From assembly GCF_028290625.1 (NCBI RefSeq), contig NZ_JAQGJM010000013.1, forward strand, positions 29,735 through 93,734: 64,000 nucleotides of DNA. The letters are read 5' to 3'. This DNA is from Devosia sp. (GTDB lineage: Bacteria; Pseudomonadota; Alphaproteobacteria; Rhizobiales; Devosiaceae). The notes beneath the pieces are model-generated. The model saw only the letters and a list, made by a program, of their open reading frames with translations. It did not search any database and was not told where the DNA came from. Of the stretch, positions 53,192 to 60,807 are shown piece after piece. A program made the translations under genes and the position numbers. Position 1 is the stretch's first letter. Every line of letters starts with the position of its first letter.

Positions 53192-53551
53192 TTAAGCCGC
53201 TAGAAGCCGCTCGACCTCGTTCACCAGGTCCTTCAGATGGAAGGGCTTGGACAGCACCGAGGCGTCCTTGGGGGCGTCGCTATCGGGGTTCAGCGCCACG
53301 GCCGCAAAGCCGGTGATGAACATGACCTTGAGGTCGGGATCGAGTTCGGTGGCGCGGCGCGCCAGTTCGATTCCGTCCATTTCGGGCATCACGATATCGC
53401 TGAGCAGCAGCGCGAATGGCTCTTCGCGCAGGCGTTCATAGGCACTGAGGCCGTTGTCGAACGAAACGACTTCATAGCCCGCGTTCTTGAGCGCACGCGT
53501 CAGAAACTGGCGCATGTCGTTATCGTCTTCGGCGAGCAAAATTCGCTTCAT
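53192..53551 (-). CDS. cpdR: Response regulator CpdR
   Basis: A 119-aa single receiver domain, MKRILLAEDDNDMRQFLTRALKNAGYEVVSFDNGLSAYERLREEPFALLLSDIVMPEMDGIELARRATELDPDLKVMFITGFAAVALNPDSDAPKDASVLSKPFHLKDLVNEVERLLAA. It is nearly identical to CpdR as I remember it. In Caulobacter, CpdR acts as the phosphorylation-controlled adaptor that delivers substrates to the ClpXP protease during the cell cycle. The phosphoacceptor Asp lies in LLSDIVMPEMDG and the Lys in LSKPFHL. The start at 53551 is preceded by GGAGACATG. Confidence 0.94.
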   Translation of the reverse strand: MKRILLAEDDNDMRQFLTRALKNAGYEVVSFDNGLSAYERLREEPFALLLSDIVMPEMDGIELARRATELDPDLKVMFITGFAAVALNPDSDAPKDASVLSKPFHLKDLVNEVERLLAA

Positions 53552-53776
53552 CATGTCTCCAGCCGTCGCGATCTGCGCGCAACACACCACGCTGTTATCC
53601 AGCGTCCTGAGTCGCACCATAAAGGTGGATGTTTAAGCCAGTTTTACGGAAGGGCAACCTCAAGACCATTTCATGACGATTTTTTGCGATAAACTGGACA
53701 ATGTCCGCGACGCACGCCATGCTGGTTTATCAATAATGCTTCGCCCTGACAGCAAAGCAAAAATCTGGGAGGCAGC

Positions 53777-54673
53777 GTGCGGTCCGACTATTGGGATCAG
53801 CCGGCATTCGAAACCATCCGGCCCCGCCGGCTCGTGGCGCCGGTCGTGTTCAATTCGGGCCATTCGGGCCGGGTCTATCCCGAACGCTTCCTTGCCATGA
53901 CGCGGCTCGACCACTTGTCGATCCGGCAGTCCGAAGATGCCTTCGTGGATGAGTTGTTCGGCCGTGCGCCCCATCTGGGCGCCCCCATGCTGCGCGCGCA
54001 TTTCCCCCGCGCCTATCTGGATGTGAACCGCGAGCCGTGGGAACTCGATCCCACCATGTTCGTGGAACCGCTGTCGGATCGCTTCAACACCACTTCGCCG
54101 CGGGTCGCCGCCGGGCTCGGCACGCTGGCGCGCATCGTTGCCGAGAACAAACCCATCTATCGCGACCGGCTGACGCTCGACGATGCCCGCACCCGCATCG
54201 AGGGCATTTACCACCCCTATCATGCCGCGCTCCAGGGCCTGCTGAGCGACGCCATTTCGGCGTTCGGCGTGGCGCTGCTGATCGATTGCCACTCCATGCC
54301 GCGCATTGCGCGCAGCGGCGACCGCGCCGCGCCCGACGTAGTGCTTGGCGACCGCTATGGCACCACCTGCGCGCCCGCTCTGGTCGACCTGGTGGAAACC
54401 ATGTTCGCCGGCGCCGGGCTCAAGGTGGCGCGCAACCGCCCCTATGCCGGGGGCTTCGCCACCCGCACCTATGGCCGCCCGCAGCATGGCGTGCACGCGT
54501 TGCAGATCGAAATCAGCCGCCATCTCTACATGAACGAGACGACGCTGACCAAGAATGACGGCTTCGACGCCACCCAGTCGATGATCGAGCGGCTGATCTT
54601 CGCGCTGATCGGGCTGGACCTGATGGCGCTGGCCAGCACCCCCGCCGCCGCCGAAAAAGCCGCAGCGGAGTAA
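53777..54673 (+). CDS. N-formylglutamate amidohydrolase family protein
   Basis: A 298-aa zinc-dependent hydrolase of the N-formylglutamate amidohydrolase family. Segments: APVVFNSGHSGRVYPERF (metal site region), RAYLDVNREPWELDP, YHPYHAALQGLL, LLIDCHSMPRIA, ARNRPYAGGFATRTYGRPQHGVHALQIEISRHLYMNE. In histidine breakdown such enzymes make glutamate and formate, but no hut genes are here. Its start is a GTG after GGGAGGCAGC. It is divergent from cpdR. Confidence 0.9.
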   Translation: MRSDYWDQPAFETIRPRRLVAPVVFNSGHSGRVYPERFLAMTRLDHLSIRQSEDAFVDELFGRAPHLGAPMLRAHFPRAYLDVNREPWELDPTMFVEPLSDRFNTTSPRVAAGLGTLARIVAENKPIYRDRLTLDDARTRIEGIYHPYHAALQGLLSDAISAFGVALLIDCHSMPRIARSGDRAAPDVVLGDRYGTTCAPALVDLVETMFAGAGLKVARNRPYAGGFATRTYGRPQHGVHALQIEISRHLYMNETTLTKNDGFDATQSMIERLIFALIGLDLMALASTPAAAEKAAAE

Positions 54674-54700
54674 GGCCCCGCCTGACCTTAACGCCCGGTC

Positions 54701-54792
54701 ACAGAGTCATTCCCGCGAAGGCGGGAACCTCTGTTTGCTGCTCGCACCCAAATAAACAGAGGTCCCCGCCTTCGCGGGAATGACCCGGTGGT
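54701..54792. repeat. Dispersed palindromic repeat, family A copy 2
   Basis: Arms CAGAGTCATTCCCGCGAAGGCGGGAACCTCTG and CAGAGGTCCCCGCCTTCGCGGGAATGAC, about 18 bases apart, with the same flanking CCGGTC/CCCGGTGG as copy 1. It lies between two genes in the same direction. Confidence 0.85.
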
Positions 54793-54843
54793 GTAACAAA
54801 ACTCCGCTAGGTCATCGGCACGCTTGAACTGACTGGATTTCCC

Positions 54844-55641
54844 ATGCCCTCCATTCCCATCGATCTCGACCTCGTCGCGCTGACCCTGCTCGATGCCGCT
54901 GAGGCGGCATCGGAAAAAACCCTGCCGCTGTTCCGCACCCACCTGGCGATCGACAACAAGCTGGCCGTGGGGTTCGACCCGGTGACGGAAGCCGACCGCG
55001 CCGCCGAAACCGCAATCCGCGCGGTGATTGCCGAGCGCTTTCCCGATCACGCCGTGATCGGCGAGGAATGGGGCAATAGCGGCGACAATGATTTCACCTG
55101 GATCATCGATCCGGTCGATGGCACCCGCTCCTTCATCAGCGGCGCGCCGGTCTGGGGCACGCTGATTGCGCTGGCCTATCAGGGCGTCGCCGTCGCCGGG
55201 CTGATGGCCCAACCCTTTATCGGCGAGATTTTTCTGGGGCTTCCCGGCCGCGCCAGCTATCGCCGTGGCGCCATCGACCAGACCATGCGCACCAGCGGCC
55301 AGACCGAACTCGGCGCCGCCCGCGTCTTCACCACCACGCCATCCCTGTTCCGCACGCCCGAACTCGCGGGCAAATGGCGCGCCATCGAAAGCGCCACCCG
55401 CCTGCAGCGCTACGGCATGGATTGCTACGGTTATGCGCTATTGGCGGCCGGCCACGCCGATCTGGTGATCGAGCCGTTCCTGCAAACCTACGACATCGCC
55501 GCCCTGGTGCCGATCATCCGCCAAGCCGGCGGCGCCATCGCCTGCTGGGACGGCAGCGAGCCTACCGGGGGTGGGAATGTGGTTGCGGCGGCAACGCCGG
55601 AACTGCTGGACAAGGCACTGGCGCTGGTCAACGCGTCGTAA
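54844..55641 (+). CDS. hisN: Inositol-monophosphatase-family phosphatase, likely histidinol-phosphatase
   Basis: A 265-aa magnesium-dependent phosphatase. Metal motifs: PVTEADRAAETAIR, VIGEEWGNS, WIIDPVDGTRSFISG and the C-terminal YDIAALVPIIRQAGG. RSFISGAPVWGTLIAL resembles the HisN-type histidinol-phosphatases of actinobacteria and alphaproteobacteria more than the suhB type. It would then perform the eighth step of histidine synthesis, but inositol phosphatase activity cannot be excluded by eye. Confidence 0.87.
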   Translation: MPSIPIDLDLVALTLLDAAEAASEKTLPLFRTHLAIDNKLAVGFDPVTEADRAAETAIRAVIAERFPDHAVIGEEWGNSGDNDFTWIIDPVDGTRSFISGAPVWGTLIALAYQGVAVAGLMAQPFIGEIFLGLPGRASYRRGAIDQTMRTSGQTELGAARVFTTTPSLFRTPELAGKWRAIESATRLQRYGMDCYGYALLAAGHADLVIEPFLQTYDIAALVPIIRQAGGAIACWDGSEPTGGGNVVAAATPELLDKALALVNAS

Positions 55642-55787
55642 CGAGACATTGCGCCGGTTAGTGGTAGCGGCGCTTGAACAATTCGCCCTGTCATGCCCCT
55701 TTCCTCCCGAGGCGATTTGCGCGAAGATTTCGGAATGCGCAGACTTCCAGTGCACCAGAAGTGGGTCTTGCACCGGGAAGGATGGGC

Positions 55788-56294
55788 ATGAGGCTGTTTC
55801 GCATCCTAATTCGGCTGTTTTTCGGAAGAGCTAGGCGGCCACCGGTTCAGATGCGCCGTGAGTCACGCATCACCTTGCCCCATCTTGGTCGACCGCCACA
55901 GGCGGGCACTGTGCTACGGGGCCGGTGCTGGGTCATCGATGGGGACACCATCGTGATCGACAACGTTCGAATTCGGCTTGCCGGCATTGATGCGCCCGAA
56001 CTGGATCACCCCTGGGGCCAGCAGTCGAAGTGGACCATGGTCAAATTGTGCAAGGGACAAATGGTGACGGCTCGGATCAAACCCGAACTGTCTTACGACC
56101 GTGTCGTGGCCGAATGCTTCCTGCCCGATGGGCGTGATCTGTCCGCCGAACTCGTCCGCTGCGGTCTGGCTTTGGACTGGCCAAAGTTTTCGGGCGGCAA
56201 ATATCGGCATCTCGAGCCCGCGGATGCACGGCGCAGACTCTGGCGCGCAGAGGCACGCCAGCGCGGCACCTTTCGCTCGCAGACCGACAGTTAG
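55788..56294 (+). CDS. Thermonuclease-family (SNase-like) protein
   Basis: A 168-aa protein with a short N-terminal hydrophobic or amphipathic stretch (MRLFRILIRLFFGRA) and an SNase OB-fold domain. The core motif GRCWVIDGDTIVIDNVRIRLAGIDAPELDHPWGQQSKW contains the Asp and Arg of the calcium/phosphate site. YDRVVAECFLPDGRDLSAELVRCGLAL is the second half. The start at 55788 follows GGAAGGATGGGC; the track ORF is 38 codons longer. Whether it is exported or held at the membrane is unclear. Confidence 0.85.
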   Translation: MRLFRILIRLFFGRARRPPVQMRRESRITLPHLGRPPQAGTVLRGRCWVIDGDTIVIDNVRIRLAGIDAPELDHPWGQQSKWTMVKLCKGQMVTARIKPELSYDRVVAECFLPDGRDLSAELVRCGLALDWPKFSGGKYRHLEPADARRRLWRAEARQRGTFRSQTDS

Positions 56295-56315
56295 CAATCG
56301 GCCGTTCGCGTCAGG

Positions 56316-57287
56316 CTAGCCCGTCTGCTCGGTGATGAACGCATCAAACGCGGCAAACACCTGGGCGCGAATGTCGTCCTTTTCCATGAACAGCTCGTGC
56401 CGCGCGCCGGCGATCACCATGTGGTGACCCGTGCGCATCCGCAATCCCAATTGCTCGATGGTGCTGGTTGAAACCACCTGGTCCAGAGCTGCCGCCAGCA
56501 TCAGCACCGGCACCCGAATCTTGCCCGGAAAACTGTCGCGGCCAACGTCGGCCATCGTGGTCATCGCCGCCGCCGCCCAACTGATGGTCGGCGCGCCGAC
56601 GCCGAGCGCGGGCCGGGCCTTGACCACGTCTACCATTCGCATATAGCGCGTGCGGTCCGAGGTCAGGGGATTGTCGGGGAAGCTCTGTTCGGAAGCGAGG
56701 CGGTCGCCCCGGCGCCCGATCGGCAACTTGCCCAGCCCGATGAAATTGAGCGCCCCCGCCACCTTGGCCATGCCGGCAAAGCTCAGCGGCTGGCGGTCCA
56801 GCCCCACCATCGGCGCCGACAGGAACACCCGGTCGAACATCAGCCGGTCGTTGATGCCGGCGAACAGACTCACCAGGCCGCCCATCGAATGACCCACCAG
56901 ATAAAACGGCGGCGGACAGTCCGGCAGCAGGATTTCGCTGTGAAAGCTCTGCAGGTCGCACCAATAATCGTCGAACGTATCGACATAACCCAGATCGCCA
57001 CCGATCAGGCGGTCCGAACCGCCCTGGCCGCGCCAGTCGAAGGTGGCGACGGCGAAACCACGCTTGCGGAAATCGGCGATGGTCTCGAAATATTTCTCGA
57101 TGAATTCCGTCCGCCCCTGCACCAGGCACACGGTTCCACGGTGCTTTTCCCCGGTCCGTGGCCAGATCGCATAGCGGATGCGCACCTTGTCGCTGGTCAG
57201 GAAATACCCCACCCGCGCCCCCTCGGGCACGGGATTGCTGGCGATATTGACGAGATCCGGTCCGGCAGCGGTGTCGGCAGCGATCAT
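56316..57287 (-). CDS. Alpha/beta hydrolase, lysophospholipase/monoacylglycerol lipase type
   Basis: A 323-aa hydrolase. Motifs are TVCLVQGRTEFIEKYFETIADFRKRGFAVATFDWRGQGGSDR and the nucleophile elbow FYLVGHSMGGLVSLFAG (GHSMG). The acid and base lie in the last third (VPVLMLAAALDQVV, GARHELFMEKDDI). This fits lysophospholipase L2/PldB and monoacylglycerol lipases. I use the ATG at 57287 rather than the TTG at 57296. No signal peptide is seen. Confidence 0.9.
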   Translation of the reverse strand: MIAADTAAGPDLVNIASNPVPEGARVGYFLTSDKVRIRYAIWPRTGEKHRGTVCLVQGRTEFIEKYFETIADFRKRGFAVATFDWRGQGGSDRLIGGDLGYVDTFDDYWCDLQSFHSEILLPDCPPPFYLVGHSMGGLVSLFAGINDRLMFDRVFLSAPMVGLDRQPLSFAGMAKVAGALNFIGLGKLPIGRRGDRLASEQSFPDNPLTSDRTRYMRMVDVVKARPALGVGAPTISWAAAAMTTMADVGRDSFPGKIRVPVLMLAAALDQVVSTSTIEQLGLRMRTGHHMVIAGARHELFMEKDDIRAQVFAAFDAFITEQTG

Positions 57288-57320
57288 GATGAGCAATCTT
57301 GGTGTTGCCGGCGATTGGTG

Positions 57321-57451
57321 TGCCGAGATTCGGGTCAGGCCGAGTCGAAAATGGTGGGGTTCGAGAACCGGAGCGGAGCGTACGACTGTACGTGAGCACC
57401 GGAAGCGCAGAACCCCGCCATTTGCAGGCCGGCCTCACCTGAATATCGGCG
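57321..57451. repeat. Dispersed structured repeat, family D copy 2
   Basis: The core TCGAGAACCGGAGCGGAGCGTACGACTGTACGTGAGCACCGGAAGCGCAGAA matches copy 1 at about 53 kb. The surrounding pairs (TGGTGGGGTTC/GAACCCCGCCA and an outer GCCGA-AT-CGGG type stem) keep the hairpin although their sequence differs. Confidence 0.82.
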
Positions 57452-57539
57452 TACCAAGAAGAAAACCAGCACCTCTTGCGAGATGCTGGCTTCCTTGCAT
57501 ACGGCCCGTGCGGGGGGCGGGTGACGGGACCGCATTTGG

Positions 57540-57880
57540 GTCGTGAATCAGAACGAATGCCCTCCGTTCTTCTCCACATGACCCCTTTTAGGCCGCACCG
57601 GCTGAATTGAACTGGACCAGGGCGTTCATCTTCGGTTCATGTTTCCAGCCACGTAGGCGGAGCCACCCCTCTCCCCTCGCGGGAGAGGGACCGATATTTC
57701 TGCGTTCAGCAGAAATATCAGAGTGAGGGTGCAGTGCTTGGATGAAGCACGGCAACAACGCCACCCCCCATCCGGCGCTGCGCGCCCCCTGCTCCCGCAA
57801 GGGGAGAAGGGGAGGCGGTCTATAGCTGCCTCTTGAACCCCCAAATAGGTCACCTACATCTGTCTCGTTCGCCGCTTATC
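57540..57880. other. Gene-free spacer with a further inverted-repeat element
   Basis: No credible gene. From 57661 to 57812 there is a repeat-like element rich in CCCCTCTCCCCTCGCGGGAGAGGG, with GATATTTCTGC-GTTCA-GCAGAAATATC as a perfect hairpin (57692-57718). CTCCCGCAAGGGGAG follows towards its end. It resembles common alphaproteobacterial intergenic elements; only this copy is in the window. Confidence 0.6.
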
Positions 57881-57894
57881 GCGGGAACCCCGAC

Positions 57895-57979
57895 CTCGCC
57901 GAACCGACGCTTGCCTATTGCAGGGAGCGCACTCTGAGGATCCGGGACGTCCACGTTGCTCAAGGAGAATGTGACTATG
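57895..57979 (+). promoter_or_regulatory. Candidate ROSE-type RNA thermometer of hsp20
   Basis: Just before the hsp20 start, CACGTTGCTC-AAG-GAGAATGTG folds so that UUGCUC pairs with the ribosome binding site GGAG. The stem is C52-G73, A53-U72, C54-G71, G55-U70, U56-A69, U57-A68, then a bulged G58, C59-G67, U60-A66, C61-G65 (last two digits). A UUGCU block pairing with the ribosome binding site around a bulged G is the hallmark of ROSE elements, which control small heat-shock genes in rhizobia. Only this last hairpin is clear; upstream hairpins are less certain. Confidence 0.65.
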
Positions 57980-58432
57980 CAGACCATCGATTTCACCCCG
58001 TTTTACCGCTCCACCGTCGGCTATGACCGGCTGTTCAATCGCCTCGATACCCTTGGCGGGCAGGAAGCCAAAACCTACCCTCCCTATAATATCGAGCGCA
58101 CCGGCGAAGATGCCTATCGTATCTCTATCGCCGTAGCCGGCTTCTCCAATGGCGATATCGCCATCGAGACCAAGGAGAACAGCCTGGTGGTCAAGGGCGC
58201 CAAGCCGGCAGAGACTGCCGACAAGACCCGTGAATTCCTGCATCGCGGCATTGCCGAACGCGCTTTCGAGCTGCGCTTCCAGCTTGCCGACTATGTAGAG
58301 GTCTCCGGCGCCACTCTCGAAAACGGCCTGCTCCATCTCGAACTGAAGCGCGAATTGCCCGAAAGCAAGAAGCCGCGCCAGATTGAGATCAAGGGCGGTA
58401 CCGCCGTCATCGAGGACAAGTCGGTCAACTAA
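57977..58432 (+). CDS. Small heat shock protein Hsp20 (IbpA-like)
   Basis: A 151-aa chaperone that holds unfolded proteins. The N-terminus MQTIDFTPFYRSTVGYDRLFNRLD is that of IbpA-like class A small Hsps. The alpha-crystallin domain is YPPYNIERTGEDAYRISIAVAGFSNGDIAIETKENSLVVKGAKP...FLHRGIAERAFELRFQLADYVEVSGATLENGLLHLELKRELPE, ending with an IEIKGG extension in place of I-x-I. The ATG at 57977 follows AAGGAGAATGTGACT; the TTG at 57956 in the track lies inside the thermometer. Confidence 0.95.
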   Translation: MQTIDFTPFYRSTVGYDRLFNRLDTLGGQEAKTYPPYNIERTGEDAYRISIAVAGFSNGDIAIETKENSLVVKGAKPAETADKTREFLHRGIAERAFELRFQLADYVEVSGATLENGLLHLELKRELPESKKPRQIEIKGGTAVIEDKSVN

Positions 58433-58596
58433 CCGAACACGAATCTCGGCCTCCCCTCCCGGCCGATGATCGCAGGGCGCAGCTGGCAACAGCTGCGCCT
58501 TTTTGCGCAGCGCCCCACTAAATGGAGCGTTCAGCCTAGCGACATGTCGTTGGCCGCATCCTGGTCCACGTATCCCTTTTGATCGAGAACTTTTTC

Positions 58597-59139
58597 ATGC
58601 CCCCATTGTCTCGTCCCATTCTGTTCGGCGCGCTGCTGTTGTCGGCTTTGTCCCACCCAGCTCTGGCGGCCGATTTGATCTCCAGCAACGATTGGCCGAT
58701 GGCGGATGCCCAAGCTCAGATTGTCGGGATGATCGGTACCGGCAGAGTTTATGATCTGACTATCGATCACGACAGCATCACTCTGTCGGTAGACCATGCC
58801 ATCGATCCCCGGCAGCTGAGCCAATATGTTTGGGATGCATCCGGGGTTCGACCGACCATGGACATACCGAACACCTTCAGATTGGGCGTGAGCGACACCG
58901 AACCGTTCGCGCTCAACGACCTGGATTTTGCCGCCGTGCCTGCGGTGAAGGCCGCAGCGCTCGCCGCGTTCAACGCCCAAGGTGCCGCCATTACCGAAAT
59001 CGAAGCCACCAGACCCACCGTCGGTGATAGCAAGGTCACCGTGGCGCTATGGACCGTCCATATCAACGATATCCAAGGCAATAGCGGCGAAGTACTGGTC
59101 ACCACGCAGGGCGATGTCCTCCATACGACTTTGCCATAG
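58597..59139 (+). CDS. Secreted protein of unknown function (180 aa)
   Basis: The start at 58597 gives MPPLSRPILFGALLLSALSHPALA as signal peptide; the track's TTG start six codons earlier is also possible. The mature domain, ADLISSNDWPMADAQAQIVGMIGTGRVYDLTIDHDSITLSVDHAIDPRQLSQYVWD..., alternates beta strands and helices like a periplasmic PepSY-like or lipoprotein-like fold. I recognise no family. It has no cysteines in the visible mature part. No operon partner is evident. Confidence 0.75.
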   Translation: MPPLSRPILFGALLLSALSHPALAADLISSNDWPMADAQAQIVGMIGTGRVYDLTIDHDSITLSVDHAIDPRQLSQYVWDASGVRPTMDIPNTFRLGVSDTEPFALNDLDFAAVPAVKAAALAAFNAQGAAITEIEATRPTVGDSKVTVALWTVHINDIQGNSGEVLVTTQGDVLHTTLP

Positions 59140-59222
59140 AGAAGCTGGCATATTCGTCCGCTATGGGAACCTCGATGGCTGCCGTCGGTTCTTCTGGCAC
59201 GCATAGCGTCAAAGGACTTTCC

Positions 59223-59696
59223 ATGAAAACCCCCTCCATCACCCTCAAATCCAATTCCAAATCCGCCGTCATCGACATTCTCAATGCCCGCCTGGCCGAT
59301 GCCATCGATCTGGCGCTGATCACCAAGCAGGCGCACTGGAATCTCAAAGGCCCCACGTTCATCGCCGTGCACGAAATGCTCGATCCGATGCGCGCCGCCA
59401 TCGATGAGCATTCCGATATCATCGCCGAGCGCGTCGCCCAGCTCGATGGCATCGCGCTGGGCACCAGCCAGATCGTCGCCAAATCGAGCAAGCTGGCCCC
59501 CTACCCCACCGATATCCGCAAGGTTTCCGACCATCTGGCGGCCCTTGCCGAGCGCTATGCCGCTTTGGCCAATCAGGTACGCGAGGATATCGACGCCACC
59601 GACGAGGCCGGCGATGCCGACGCCACCGATATTCTCACCGCGTTCTCGCGCGAGTTGGACAAGGACCTGTGGTTCATCAAGTCGCATTTGGAATAG
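59223..59696 (+). CDS. dps: DNA-protecting starvation protein (ferritin-like)
   Basis: A 157-aa Dps ferritin-like protein. The ferroxidase site segments at the subunit interface are ITKQAHWNLKGPTFIAVHEMLD and DEHSDIIAERVAQLDGIALGT. The long helix bundle ends in ELDKDLWFIKSHL. It oxidises and stores iron and covers DNA during starvation or oxidative stress. The ATG at 59223 follows AAAGGACTTTCC; the track start is 20 codons earlier and lacks a site. A terminator follows. Confidence 0.94.
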   Translation: MKTPSITLKSNSKSAVIDILNARLADAIDLALITKQAHWNLKGPTFIAVHEMLDPMRAAIDEHSDIIAERVAQLDGIALGTSQIVAKSSKLAPYPTDIRKVSDHLAALAERYAALANQVREDIDATDEAGDADATDILTAFSRELDKDLWFIKSHLE

Positions 59697-59720
59697 GCCG
59701 CGGCTTTCCCTAAGGTAACG

Positions 59721-59745
59721 GGCGCCGGAACAGCCGGCGCCTTTT
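59721..59745 (+). terminator. Rho-independent terminator of dps
   Basis: GGCGCCGG-AACAG-CCGGCGCC forms a perfect 8-bp stem followed by TTTT, 24 bases after the dps stop and just before the ribosome binding site of the next gene. Confidence 0.85.
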
Positions 59746-59758
59746 CCGGGAGGGCCAT

Positions 59759-60355
59759 ATGGCCAGTTTCAGCGAGAGCTTCCAGGGCTGGGATAAATAT
59801 GTCGAGAATTCCAAGGGCCAGCCGCCGCGCGATCTGCTGGGCCGGGCGTTGCAGTTCGTTCCAGGGCGAGGCGCCGCCATTGATGTGGGCGCCGGAGCGC
59901 TGAACGACACCCGCTTCCTGCTCGATGAGGGCTTCGCCTCAGTCACCGCGCTCGACTCGGCGCCGATCGCCCAGGACATTGCCGACACGTTGCCGGCAGA
60001 TCGCTTCCGCTATGTCATTTCGACCTTCGAGGCCTTCGATTTTCCTGTGGCGGCCTATGACCTCGTCAATGCCCAATACGCCCTGCCCTATATTCACCCC
60101 GACCATTTCGACACTGTCTTTGCCCGCATTTCCGCCTCGCTCAAGCCCGGCGGCATTCTGACCGGACAGCTTTTCGGCAATTTTGACGATTGGGCGGGAA
60201 CGCCCGGCATGAGCTTCCACACACTGGCCCAAGCCCGCGCCGTGCTGAGCGACCTGCGGCCGCTCGAATTTGAGGAGAACGACGAGCCCAATAGCCAGAC
60301 CCTGAGCGGCAAGGCCAAGCACTGGCACTATTACGACTTCATCGCCCGACGCTGA
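59759..60355 (+). CDS. Class I SAM-dependent methyltransferase
   Basis: A 198-aa methyltransferase with Rossmann-type motifs. Motif I is AAIDVGAGALNDTRFLLDEG, with a following acidic strand ALDSAP. Motif II/III region is FDFPVAAYDLVNAQYALPYIHPDHFDTVFARISASLKPGGILTGQLFG. It resembles small-molecule methyltransferases of the tellurite-resistance TehB or UbiE-like group. The substrate is unknown. It starts after GGGAGGGCCAT, behind the dps terminator. Confidence 0.87.
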   Translation: MASFSESFQGWDKYVENSKGQPPRDLLGRALQFVPGRGAAIDVGAGALNDTRFLLDEGFASVTALDSAPIAQDIADTLPADRFRYVISTFEAFDFPVAAYDLVNAQYALPYIHPDHFDTVFARISASLKPGGILTGQLFGNFDDWAGTPGMSFHTLAQARAVLSDLRPLEFEENDEPNSQTLSGKAKHWHYYDFIARR

Positions 60356-60807
60356 TGGGCGCGAAGGCGCATGTTTCCTACGCTTTCCTATAGGGAAGTT
60401 GGCAATCTCCTATTTTCCGTGTCCAAACCATGGCCAAACCACTTGCCCACAGTTTGGAATTGTGACAATGTGCACAGGTTAGGGCAGCACGACTGTCCTA
60501 TCTGAAGCGTTGCCCCGCTCTCCGCGGCCAGCACGCACGCTGGTCCGGCTGGCCCGCTCTTGATGAGCGGAAACGGATAGGCGGAGCTGACAAAGCTCGA
60601 ATTTGAGCGGCCATTTGGATGCAGAGCCGCTCCCCACGCATGGACGATTTGCGCTTACGAGACGTACTGGTGTACGACCCGCCTGAAGCAACGCGCCCAC
60701 CAGAGGACGAGACCGCATCCTGCCCCGCCGGCTTATCGGCAAACCCAGGATGCACACGACATAGCGACAGAGCCCGCAAGGGCGACCAACGAACGAGGAA
60801 CAGCGAT
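60356..60807 (+). promoter_or_regulatory. Long leader of gltB with at least six hairpins
   Basis: No real gene is seen; the track ORFs are spurious, and the forward one is only the upward extension of gltB. Six inverted repeats follow each other: GGCCAGC/GCTGGCC (60526-60554), CCGCTC/GAGCGG (60554-60570), GAGCT/AGCTC (60584-60598), GAGCGGC/GCCGCTC (60605-60632), CGTAC/GTACG (60663-60676) and GCATCCTG/CAGGATGC (60715-60753) with an inner GCCG/CGGC. The density suggests a structured 5' untranslated RNA that regulates gltB, or a separate small RNA. I cannot link it to a known riboswitch. Confidence 0.55.

Noticed and set aside
7583-57812. Repeats considered as a CRISPR array
   Set aside because: Copies are kilobases apart, are large palindromes and lack regular spacers; no cas genes are present.
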